Shown here one piece after another: positions 21,901 to 31,993 of a stretch of 64,000 bases of DNA. The position numbers were made by a program, and so were the translations under genes. Source of the stretch: Cladobotryum mycophilum. Its lineage: Eukaryota > Ascomycota > Sordariomycetes > Hypocreales > Hypocreaceae. The notes under the pieces were generated by a model. The model did no database searches. It was given only the letters and a program-made list of their open reading frames with translations, and was not told the origin of the DNA. Position 1 is the stretch's first letter. Each line of letters begins with the position of its first letter. Location: contig CM071589.1 of assembly GCA_036429605.1 (NCBI GenBank), positions 3,968,001-4,032,000 of the forward strand, given 5' to 3'.

Positions 21901-22758
21901 ACAGAAGATGACTTTACTGAGGCCATGGCGCACATCAGAGAACGTGAACTTTTGTACGGGCCCGAGTCTCTACTTGCATTATTTGGGCCTCTGGTATCCG
22001 AGATCTGTGCCAACAACACCACTTATGCAGACAAGGGCCTTCAAGCTGCTGCAACTTTGTGTTTGGCGAAACTTATGTGTGTCTCTTCCGAGTACTGCGA
22101 GGTCAATCTGCCGTTGCTCATTACGATCATGGAGCGATCCCCCGACGCTACAGTCCGCTCCAACGCCGTAATTGCGCTCGGAGACATGGCTGTCTGCTTC
22201 AATCACTTGATCGACGAGAACACCGATTTTCTGTATCGACGTTTGGCCGACGATGATGAATCTGTGAAACGAACATGTTTGATGACACTGACTTTCCTGA
22301 TCTTAGCTGGTCAGGTGAAAGTCAAGGGTCAACTCGGGGAGATGGCCAAGTGCTTGGAGGACGAAGACAGACGCATTGCAGACCTCGCAAAGATGTTCTT
22401 TACCGAACTCAGCACGAAGGACAATGCAGTGTATAATCACTTTGTGGACATGTTCAGCCTTCTCAGCGCAGGTAACATGGAAGAAGAGAGTTTCAGAAGG
22501 ATTGTCAAGTTTCTGCTGGGCTTTGTTGAAAAGGTATGTTGTTTCGGAATACATTTTGAGCCTCGGATGCTAATATATTTTATTCAGGATAAGCATGCTA
22601 AGCAGTTGGCGGACAAGTTGGCGGCCAGGCTCAACCGTTGCGAGACGGAACGGCAGTGGAACGATGTTGCGTTTGCACTGGGGCTGCTGCAGCACAAGAA
22701 CGAAGAAATTACCAAAATCGTGTCAGAAGGATTCAAGCTTGTGCAGGCCAGTGCTTGA
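18953..22758 (+). CDS. YCS4: Condensin complex subunit 1 (Cnd1/Ycs4, CAP-D2)
   Basis: Five exons, 18953-19185, 19245-19759, 19809-20074, 20128-22533 and 22588-22758, encode 1,196 residues (Ycs4 is 1,176; S. pombe Cnd1 about 1,160). The sequence is alpha-helical HEAT-repeat protein throughout. It has the conserved core around SRCRTLQVYMKLCELEQKFP and SSNVRRNAIKLLGML. The C-terminal condensin block contains RSNAVIALGDMAVCFNHLI and DDESVKRTCLMTLTFLI. It is a non-SMC regulatory subunit that loads condensin on chromosomes for mitotic compaction and rDNA segregation. A basic Ser/Arg-rich linker lies near residues 820-840. Reading frame is intact over all exons. It is divergently paired with CDC7. 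Confidence 0.96.
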
Positions 22759-23867
22759 AGAACGTACTTTATCCTGAGTTGGATGGCTTACGTGTGGGTG
22801 TTGGGGTGAAAATTTTCATGGATACGAATTCTATGGTTGCATGAAATGATGATTACGTTCTGGACGATGGGAAATGGCTTTTCGCTTGAATGTCTTGATA
22901 CCCTATATTATGACTTGAACGACGTTCCTCAGTCAGATTATTACTCAACATACCCAATGGGCGGCATTAAAATGAACGATGTGTCGTTGTCTAGATATCT
23001 GGTTGTAGTAATAATAAGTGGGAGAGTCCGCTACTCATATTAATTCCCCTCATTGTTATCTATTGCTACTTATTACTGGTATTATTTACTAATTTCCTAT
23101 CTATCACCTGAGATGGCATTCTGTATAATATATTGCATTGCTTAGATGGCAACCTCTTCAAAATTGCCATAAAAGGCAATTAAGTTTAGGGTAGGAACAT
23201 CAATGGATTCAGCACTTGCCAGAGAGGGAGAGTAAATATGACGCCTTTCTATGCCGCTATTGAAGCGCCGTTGAATGCGCCCACGTGATCGTGACGATCT
23301 AACTCAAACAGGAATTTTGCTATTTGGTGCTCCGTGCTCTTGCATGTACCCGGTACTTGTTCCCTCTGAGCCGGGGGACGACTGCTCCAAGTATTTTATA
23401 GCCGCTTGCGGGCAGCTGCGTCACCTTGCCCTCTCCCATCTCTCAAGAAACATGGGAACGAACAAGCTTATCCTCAACATCAAAGTGCCGAAAAAACACT
23501 CAATCGACCATCTTCTTATCGGCTCTGATGTTTTATAATACTCGATAGAATCCTGGCGATATCATCACACCCGTCGCGATACAGCTTGCCTCTTTTCTCC
23601 TCCTGCTGCCGAGCTTTCACAGCTACCTACCCAACGACGTTCGCTCGCGCCAGAGGGCCATGGGCCTACTTGAAACTGTTGCGCCCCCAAGCATCGTGAA
23701 CGGGGAGGCTCATTAGGTGTGTCTCGGGACGGGCAATTGGCCTCATAACCATCTTGCTTTGCTCTGTTGAGGCACGTCGCGTTGCTGGAGATAGCTCCTG
23801 GAGCTAACGCTGCAGGCCTGCTAGTCACGACGCGCGCATCATCCACAACCCTACCTCCGAAGCCAAC
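22759..23867. other. Intergenic, YCS4 3' flank and FCP1 promoter
   Basis: A CACGTG E-box lies at 23282-23287, about 580 bp upstream of the FCP1 ATG. A CT-rich stretch occurs near 23590-23610. No coding frame is supported. Confidence 0.55.
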
Positions 23868-26188
23868 ATGTACGACAAAACCGTTTCTCTAGGCTCGCGC
23901 CTGCACTATCCCATCACCATTACCAAGCTCCTCAAGTCGCCCGGCGATATCGTCAAGAAACAGGAGACTATTATAGAGTACAAGTTCACCTGGCGCCGGA
24001 AGATTGGTGACGATACCTGGACGGATGAGACTACCTATACCGAGTTTGATAGCCCTGCCGAGGGCATACTGAAAGAATGGCGCATCAAAGAGGGCATGGT
24101 GGTTGCTGCCGACATGCCATGTATGATGGTCGAAGAAGCCTGCGGACACGAGGTTCAGATCCAAGGCCTTTGCAGCTTGTGCGGTGCCGACATGACCGAA
24201 ACCAATTGGGCAAGCGAAGAGAAGGATACGGATCGAGCCATGATTAACATGACCCACGATCAGACTGGCCTCATGGTGAGCCGAAATGTGGCAAAGAGGG
24301 CCGAGCACGACACACAGAAACGACTTCTACGCCAGCGCAAGCTAAGTTTGGTGGTGGATCTGGATCAAACCATTATCCATGCTTGCATCGAGCCCACCGT
24401 CGGCGAATGGCAACGGGACAAGACGAATCCCAATCACGGAGCTGTCAAGGATGTCAAGAACTTCCAGCTCAATGATGACGGCCCGAGGGGCTGGCCAGCG
24501 GCTGCACATACTATATCAAGCTTCGCCCGGGACTCAAGGAATTCCTCGAGGTTGTCTCCACAATGTATGAGCTGCACGTATATACCATGGGAACTCGAGC
24601 CTACGCCCTGAATATTGCACAGATTGTTGATCCAGACAAGAAACTGTTTGGTAATCGTGTCATTAGCCGAGATGAAAATGGAAGCATCACAGCCAAAAGC
24701 TTACAGAGACTTTTCCCTGTCAGCACCGATATGGTCGTCATCATTGATGATCGTGCTGATGTGTGGCCAATGAACCGACCCAACTTGATCAAAGTCATAC
24801 CATACGATTTCTTCAAAGGCATTGGCGATATTAACTCGAGCTTCCTCCCTAAGAGACAGGATATTTTGCCTGCCGCTCCGAAATCGAATGGTGTGACAGT
24901 GGCCAATCCTAAAATCGAAAGTGTCGTCGCTCCGGGACAGACTACTGAAAAGGTATCACCGCTCGCCGAACTGGCAAGAATTGGTGATAGTGATGAGGCT
25001 AGCTTGAAGGTTCAGACGGAGGAGCAGGAGAAAACTTTGGAGAAGCAGCTGACAGACCGACCCCTGCTGCATATGCAAGAAGAGCTTGATAAGGAAGATG
25101 CGCAGGAGACTGGTGACCACCATCGGCAGCACCTTTTGAGCGATGATGATGAAGAACTTGTGACTCTGCAAGATCATCTCACCGACCTGCATGCCGCCTT
25201 CTACGACACCTATGATAAGAGACGAGAGGAGAGAAAGGTGGCAGAACCGCAACACTTACCCGGCCACAGTAAGCTGCGCAAGAAGCCGGCCAACGATGAT
25301 GGTGTTGATTTGTCTCTCGTCCCGGATGTAGGAGACATTCTGGACGAACTCAAGTCAAGTGTGCTTTCCGGTCTTGTCATTTGCCTTTCAGGGCTTGTTC
25401 CATTAGGCGTCAATGTGGAGGCGTCTGAAATTGGAATGCAGGCATTGAGCTTTGGTGCCCAAGTCATAGACAGCGTCTCATCTCGCATCACCCATCTCGT
25501 TGTTTCAACGGCACGACCTCGAACTAAGAAAGTACAACAAGCAGCCAAGATACCGAGCATCAAGATTGTCAACCAAAACTGGCTCGCTGACTGCCTTAGC
25601 CAATGGCGTAGGTTGGATGAGAGCCCCTATTACTTGGATATCCTTGCTGCAGACCGCGAGAAATCCGAGGATAGTACAGAGCCAACATCCGAAACCGAGG
25701 ACAACCCCACGACCATTAATCAGCTGGACAACTTTGACGAGGAACTGAGAGAGTTTTTAGGGTCGGATGATGACGACGACGATGATGAAGAGGCAGATGA
25801 AGCAGATGATAGTGCCAGAAGCATAGATGGTGAGAGTGATGATACGGAAGACTCTCATAAGAGAGGTACTAAGCGCAAGGAGCGTGCAGATCCAACTGAA
25901 TCGGATGGAGAGAGCTCGGTTAGCGCCACCGGAGAGAGCGTACTGGCTAAGAAACAGCGTGTATCACGCAGCAGAGGCGCATCAGCATTACGATCTGTAC
26001 ATACCCTGAATGACGACGACGGCGATGCAGATGTGAGTAATATCGCTACACCTCTGGTGGCTGGAGATGAGACGGCAGACGTCACGGCTGATGATAGCAC
26101 TTTGATGGATGCTGATGGGGGCGTGGACTTTGACGATGATGAGCTTGAAAGGGATCTACTGGCAGAGCTTGAGGCGGCTGGGGATTGA
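23868..26188 (+). CDS. FCP1: RNA polymerase II CTD phosphatase Fcp1, with one-base frameshift
   Basis: A single exon with a biotinyl/lipoyl-like N-terminal fold, then the FCPH catalytic domain with DLDQT at residues 164-168 (the DxDxT nucleophile motif) and ELHVYTMGTRAYA. A central acidic linker follows, then a BRCT domain (about LVICLSGLVPLG to NQNWLADCLSQW) and a very acidic C-terminus. Fcp1 dephosphorylates the Ser2/Ser5 heptads of Rpb1 to recycle polymerase. The frame breaks near 24487-24490 (GGGG in CCGAGGGGCTGG). The upstream frame ends in unrelated sequence, while the downstream frame resumes at GCTYYIKLRPGLKEFLE. One extra G restores about 773 residues, within the family range. An intron is unlikely because the junction lacks splice signals and the two halves meet with no gap. 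Confidence 0.93.
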
Positions 26189-27043
26189 CGGGGATGATCA
26201 ATCCGTATGAGATGTCGCCTTCAGCTTGCTTGGATCAATTGTTTGTCGTGGTACATATAGCAGTACATCTGACGATGAAGGGCGTTCGTTTAGAGAAGCT
26301 TTGTGTATTAAGACTATGGCAAGGAGTTTTGTGTGTTTATACCCCATACTTTTTGGTCAGATGGGATGAAAAAAAAGGTTCATTTAAAATGGCTTCTGTA
26401 TTGGCTTGTGCTTTGATATTCCGTTTACACAATGTGTGGTGGTGTTTGTGATGTATACTGTGAATGGTGAGGCGTTTATTTGTTTTTAACGGTGGCTCAG
26501 TTTCGTCATTGATGAGCAATATGACGGAGACGGATGAAATGAAATGGGTTTGCATGAATATAATTTAAATGCTTTATATCTGGCTTGTATTCGTATGTAT
26601 GATGAATGAAGCTGATGATGGCTGCAGAGTTGTTCCCATTTCTCCAATTCCCGTTCTGTGCCCCACTTGCCGGGTCACCTTCTCCAGACTCGGTTTGGCC
26701 CGTTTGATAGGCCGCCGCCTGCAAGACTATTGTTTCCTATAGTTGCGGGAGTGACGCAAGAGGAGCTTGATTTTTGTTGACGATAGTTGGTTGAGGACTG
26801 TGCCTCTGACGATGAAACGATGCATGTCACTGGAGTGAATGGGAGGGGGTTCAAAAGTATACATACCATGTTTTCAAAAGTATATATGATGATGGTTGAT
26901 TCCCTCTTGGGGGAGGAACTGAGGATTGATAATGGCTGGATTTACTGATTCTATATCGTCTGTTTACCTTCAGCCACCATCTCGGAGTTCTATTCAAGTT
27001 TGAATTCTGTCATATTTCATTCTATTGAAAACTATTGGATAAG
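26189..27043. other. Intergenic between FCP1 and the dehydrogenase gene
   Basis: AT-rich sequence with a direct repeat TTCAAAAGTATA at 26850-26861 and 26873-26884. It should hold the FCP1 3' end and the promoter of the next gene. No coding frame is supported. Confidence 0.6.
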
Positions 27044-28052
27044 ATGGTTCTCGACTATGACCCCGACAAGGACATCCCCGACCTAGCCGGCAGAGTCATT
27101 CTTCTCACCGGCGGTACGAAGCTTTTCTCGTCCCTACTGTCGTTCGATCTTTCGAACTTCTCTAACTAACTTGAAACTTCAAATAGGTACCAGTGGTATT
27201 GGAAAAGCCGCCGTCCTTGAGCTCGCAAAGCACAACCCGGAACGCATCTATTTTACAGGGCGCAACCAGCGAGCCGCTGACCAACTGATAGCTGCATGTC
27301 CCAACAATGGTGCAAACCTCACTTTCCTCCCCTGCGAACTGGATAGCCTGGAGAGCATCCGTCAAGCCGCTCAGGGGTTCGACTCCCCGCGGCTGGATAT
27401 CTTCATCGCCAACGCGGGCGTCCTCGGTGTGCCTCCGAGTCTCACCAGGGACGGGTACGAGATACACTTTGGGGTTAACCATCTGGGAAATTCGGCGCTG
27501 TTGCTGCATTTGTTGCCGGTTATGCTGCGCACTGCGAGGGAATGTCCGGGTGCGGATGTGCGCTTCGTGGCTGTTGCGTCCAACGGTGCGCTGGGACATC
27601 CCCGTTGCGGCATCGACTTTGATGGCCTACGCACCACGCAGGACGACTACTTTATGCTGGGGGGTTGGATCCGCTACGGACAATCCAAGTTGGCGGTCGT
27701 GCTGATGGCGCGAGAGATGGCCAAGCGTTATCCTCAGATCACCAGCTTGGCCATTCACCCCGGTGTGGTGCAGACCGAACTGACCAACAGTATGAGCTTC
27801 TGGAACAGAGCTTTGACTTATGTGACACACCCGCGGGGGCTCCTGGCGCCTCGTGACGGTTGTTGCAACACCCTTTGGGCGGCGACGGGAAGGGATGTCA
27901 AGGAAGAGTTGGAGAAGGAGGAGGGAAAGGGGAAGACGGCGTACTTTGAGCCGGTGGGAAAGCCGAACTGTGGGGATGATAAATGCCATGATGATGAGCT
28001 ATCGACGAGGCTTTGGGAATGGACCATAAATGAGGTTGGTGTTGGGTTGTAA
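27044..28052 (+). CDS. Short-chain dehydrogenase/reductase (SDR)
   Basis: Exons 27044-27113 and 27187-28052 encode 311 residues. The classical SDR features are clear: a TGGTSGIG dinucleotide-binding motif at about 22-29, NAG at 99-101, a structural Asn near 121, catalytic Ser155, and YGQSK (Tyr187, Lys191). The intron splits the Gly motif and the frame continues exactly across it. It most resembles WW-domain oxidoreductase/retinol dehydrogenase-like fungal SDRs, which use NADP(H). The substrate cannot be told from sequence. There is no signal peptide. It is convergent with NDUFA13, with 271 bp between stop codons. Confidence 0.9.
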
Positions 28053-28323
28053 TGGGTTGTGTGGATAGGAAGTTTGAACTTTTGAAAAGTTGCCCCCCTT
28101 GTTGCATGCATGTATGATGGTCAGTCAACCTCTGCATCAGTAAAAGTGACAAGAATGATGCATGAAACACAAAAAGAGAAAAAAATGCCCAACCATGCCC
28201 TCTCTCATTCTGGCCAGAGCCAAGCAGGCAAGCCAGTACATATTATATATACAGAGTCCGAAACCATCTAAGTCGTAGATTCACCTTATCCCCCCTTCCC
28301 ACTCGAGCATACTCGTTTTTTCT

Positions 28324-28973
28324 CTATTTCGACGGTGCAGGAGCAACGGCAAAAGTTGGCCGTACGAATCTGTCGTTGTTGAAGACCTTTGTGTTCTCGC
28401 CCAACAGCTCCTTCTCACGCTTCTGGTCGGCCAAGTATCGTCGGACCTGGTCGCGGTCTTCTTCGGCCTGCAGCAGGGGAATTAGGTTGATGCGCGCCCA
28501 CATCTTCTCACGGGCGAGTTCGCTGAAGGAAGAATAGTTAGTGATGCGAAGCTTCTAACTTGGTAGGCCTGGTTCTGTTGGGGAGTTTCTTATGGAACAT
28601 ACTTGGCCTCTCGGATGCCTCCAATCAGTCTGTACCAGCCGTAGCCCATGACGGCACCCATGCCGAGCAAAAGAATGCCGGGTCGGAAGCCCTTGGCAGG
28701 AAGGTTTCGCTGTGTCCAATAATCAGAATTTGCAAATCGTCAAGCATCAATATTGCGCTCCGCTCCGCCATCTCCAAGTGTTGTGCATTCCGTTCTCTCG
28801 TCTTTCGCTTCCCGGGCCACCATCCACCCACCCTCGTCGTAGAACATCCACCAAAGACCGGCACAGCGCAGACCTGAACCATGCACCAAAAAAACAACCT
28901 AACATCTTCCAGCGCAACGCACCTTATACTGGACGGGCTCGTACCCGCCCTTGGGGGGCATATCCTGAGGCAT
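28324..28973 (-). CDS. NDUFA13: Mitochondrial complex I subunit NDUFA13 (GRIM-19 homologue)
   Basis: Three exons, 28923-28973, 28603-28709 and 28324-28522, encode 118 residues. The N-terminus MPQDMPPKGGYEPVQYKR and the following RPGILLLGMGAVMGYGWY membrane segment match the B16.6/GRIM-19 accessory subunit. A charged helical C-terminus follows (EKMWARINLIPLLQAEEDR). The protein is a single-pass inner-membrane subunit of NADH:ubiquinone oxidoreductase. Introns are 213 and 80 bp; the first exon has only 17 codons, so ab initio predictors may miss it. The N-terminal part contains the most conserved residues, which supports the chosen start. Confidence 0.92.
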
Positions 28974-30860
28974 AGTGGGCAATTCGTTGTAGCGGTCGAA
29001 CTGGGACGGTGTCAGGGTCAATTGCGTCGTAAATCGATCGAATCGGTGGTCCTCTACCTGAGCTGAGTTTAGGATGACCAATCTTCCTCCGATTGTGCCG
29101 CTTGCGGGGATATTTCGTGGCCGTCGACGTCGAGACACTGGTCATCAGCACGTTTTGCCTCAAACCGAGATGGCCTCCTCTCTAAGAGGTCCAAACTGGT
29201 GTTGATTACCTAATCATAATTATGGGACCGCCCATTGGCTAGCTGCTTGGGCTTGTTTGTATGGGAAGGCTCTACGAACAATCATCAAAGGTAGCGAGTC
29301 AATTCTTCAACCACCAACATCACATTTTCACCAAAACTTCGCAAAAAAAAAAACTATCATGTAATTCGAAATGGATTGCTCCAACAGAGAAAACAATACA
29401 TTCAGTTATCCCAACATACGGAGATGCGAGAGCGGCATTTTTATTTATTTTTAAAAAAACTCCCCTCCAAGATGGATCGGCACCGTTTCAAAGCCCACGG
29501 CGTCAGCTCCCGGACCAGCCTCTTGCATTCAAACAAGTGGATGAGAGCCCTTGGCATTTGCTGTTTCAACCAACCAAAACAAGACCAATTCCTGTCAGAA
29601 CCTTGAAACCAATTGTTCGACAATTGATGCTCCCTGGTTTGATGGCGCAAAGCCGCCGTCGTTGAGCGGTTTTGATGCCCCAAGGCGTTGCGCCTTTATT
29701 GCCACTAACCCAGGCATCAAGCATCGCACCCTCGACCATTCGGCGAAATAGATGCGTTGTCTATCTACATACATACCATATCGACCCTACCCGATTCGGT
29801 TTCATTTGCTCATTGTCATGTTGATGTGTAATGCACCGAATCTAGCAGGCTGCATGCGGTTTCAATCCAATCTGTGGTTGGAGAAAAAGGTCTCAGGCAA
29901 CTCAGGCAACATGCATACATGCATTGGCGCGCAGTCTGAGCTAGACAAGTTGACAAGAATCAAAGAAAAGAGGTATCCCGGCATTGTCGACGGCTTTCCG
30001 TTAGCGGCGTTCGCTTGCTGTTGTTAGTGGAGTCATCGGGTTTTTGGTAAAGCCTCTCTCTTCGTCTCTCTGTTCTCTCCACAGATGCTGCTGGGAACCC
30101 AAATGGCCCACTCAAGCGACGCTTTGCTGGATGTAACCCAGCATGCACCAACCTCGCTCCTCAATGCCCAATCATGCAAGCCTTCGGCTTCAACCCGGGG
30201 TCAACGCCCCCGCCCTTCCTAACTTAAAAGTGATAGCTTTGGCCCTTGGACCTTGCCACCGTCAAGATTGATTCACCTCATCCTGATGGCTAAGGTCCGA
30301 TCATATCCGCCTCTCGCCGCAACTTCGAGGGCTTCAGGTCAAGGGCGAGAATGTTCCGCTCGGCTGATCGACATGTGATAGTGAATCATGGCGCAATGTT
30401 CCCGGATTGGTGGCACTCGAAGCCTGCCTCCCTTAGCCGCCCTGACGGGTCGACGCCTCCGTGCCAGGCAAAGGTAACGAGGGAGTGGCTCACTAGTTGC
30501 TTGAGGTTCGGTCCTGATGTGCATGTCGGTATGAGGTGATGGACCATGATACCTGATGAGCAACAGCATAAGATACGAGCACGGTCCCTGCTCTTTTCCC
30601 TGCATTGATTCATGTTTCCTTCTATTCTCTCAATTTCAAACCTTGTCTTTTTGAGTTCATCACTCCAGACCGCCTGTATAATAATCCCGCTGGTTGTGCG
30701 GTGTCGTTCTCTCTCTCTCTCTCTCTCCCCCCCAACTGTGAGGTACCTGTATGCCGTCACTGAACATCGCCAGTAGTCCCACTTATGGGACACCTCTCCT
30801 ACAAGTACCTCCAACTATAACAAAGTGGAAAGACGAAAACGAGAAAAAGACCCTATCAAA
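28974..30860. other. Intergenic, 1.9 kb
   Basis: Contains the upstream region of NDUFA13 (minus) and of the orphan gene at 30861 (plus). Several short open frames are present, but none has recognisable content. A CT repeat is annotated separately. Confidence 0.5.
30708..30727 (+). repeat. (TC)10 tract upstream of the orphan gene
   Basis: Ten TC dinucleotides followed by a run of C lie about 135 bp before the ATG at 30861. Pyrimidine tracts of this kind commonly precede fungal transcription starts. Confidence 0.75.
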
Positions 30861-31505
30861 ATGTACGGCGGTTTTCAACAAATTCCGTACCCTACCCACA
30901 AAAGCCCTATGGATGGCGACACTGCCAACCGCGACCTCGACTGGCTGTATGCGGCTTCAACCGACCGCACCTTTGTCTTCCGCGTCGGTGAATACGGCGT
31001 GACAAGGCAGCAGAAAATGGATCTTTTGCAGCAGCAATTCTGGCCCGCCCTTTCCCGCTGGGTCGTGTCACGGCAGCTGATCCTGCCCGGGGGTTCAATC
31101 CTTGGCGGCTGGTGGAGAGCCGACATGCAGGGCATGATGGATTGGTACCGCGAGTGCTTCCACATGACGTCCAGGTGGGATGATGCTATCATTGCCCATA
31201 CAGATGGGATTTGGAAGATTGCCCTCGAGACGTCTCCTTGGCGGGACTGGCCAGAATTCTTCCTCTTGCTCAAGGAACCAGTTCTAGATGAAAGAGGAGA
31301 GCCGAAGAAGGGCGAGGCGGGTCGGATCATGTACCAAGATCGTGATCCTTGCGCTGATGGCATGGAGGATGCTTTTATGGATATCTGGGAGTCGGTTGCC
31401 AACCTCCGACCCCTTGACGGCTTCCTCTACGGAAGCAAAAATTACACCAAAGATTTACAATCTCAAATGGGCGCTGCACACTCGGCAGATGGTGTGCGGG
31501 TTTAA
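30861..31505 (+). CDS. Hypothetical Trp-rich protein
   Basis: A single-exon frame of 214 residues starting at an ATG preceded by AAA (good fungal context). I do not recognise the family. It has 11 tryptophans (about 5%), spread in motifs such as GGWWRAD, MMDWYREC and SPWRDWPEFF. It is otherwise polar, with no signal peptide, membrane segment or repeat. The composition looks like a soluble folded domain, which supports its being real. An upstream in-frame GTG at 30825 is not needed. It sits between NDUFA13 and ATG26 with no obvious functional link. Confidence 0.7.
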   Translation: MYGGFQQIPYPTHKSPMDGDTANRDLDWLYAASTDRTFVFRVGEYGVTRQQKMDLLQQQFWPALSRWVVSRQLILPGGSILGGWWRADMQGMMDWYRECFHMTSRWDDAIIAHTDGIWKIALETSPWRDWPEFFLLLKEPVLDERGEPKKGEAGRIMYQDRDPCADGMEDAFMDIWESVANLRPLDGFLYGSKNYTKDLQSQMGAAHSADGVRV

Positions 31506-31993
31506 TTGAGCTGCAAAGCATGGCATACTGGAAATTTTTTAAGATTGGGAATAGACAAAGGGATACAACATATAGCATTGTTAGGTGTTTACATGTACAG
31601 GTACATAGCGATGATTTTTTCACGACTCTACACATGGATAATGATCTTTTTTATACATTAGTTTTTTTTCCTGCTTTCTCGCTGGTGCAAATCATTCTGA
31701 GATATTATGTTCTTAATCTATCATGTGTGCCGTAGTCTATGCCAAAAAAAAACGTATTAAGATGCTGCGGTTCTCGAAAAAACAGTTGCTCACAGCTCTC
31801 GACTTCCCTATTCCCTTTCTCTTCATATTATCCAAACTTAATAAGACCACACAAGGAAAAAAAGAAAGAAAAAAACATCAAGTCAAGCCCCCTCCCCCAA
31901 AAAAGAAGCCCAAGTTCTAAAGCCCAATAGACCAAGAAAAAGGGCGGTATATATGTCCCGTCCTCTTCATCATCATGTCAAGACCGTAGAGGC
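31506..31993. other. Convergent 3' region before ATG26
   Basis: AT-rich sequence with several A and T runs, consistent with 3' untranslated and termination regions of two convergent genes. No coding frame is supported. Confidence 0.6.

Noticed and set aside
24480..24495. Programmed ribosomal frameshifting or a micro-intron to explain the FCP1 break
   Set aside because: No slippery heptamer or structured stimulator is evident and no splice signals flank the site. Two other genes have the same type of loss, which favours sequencing error.
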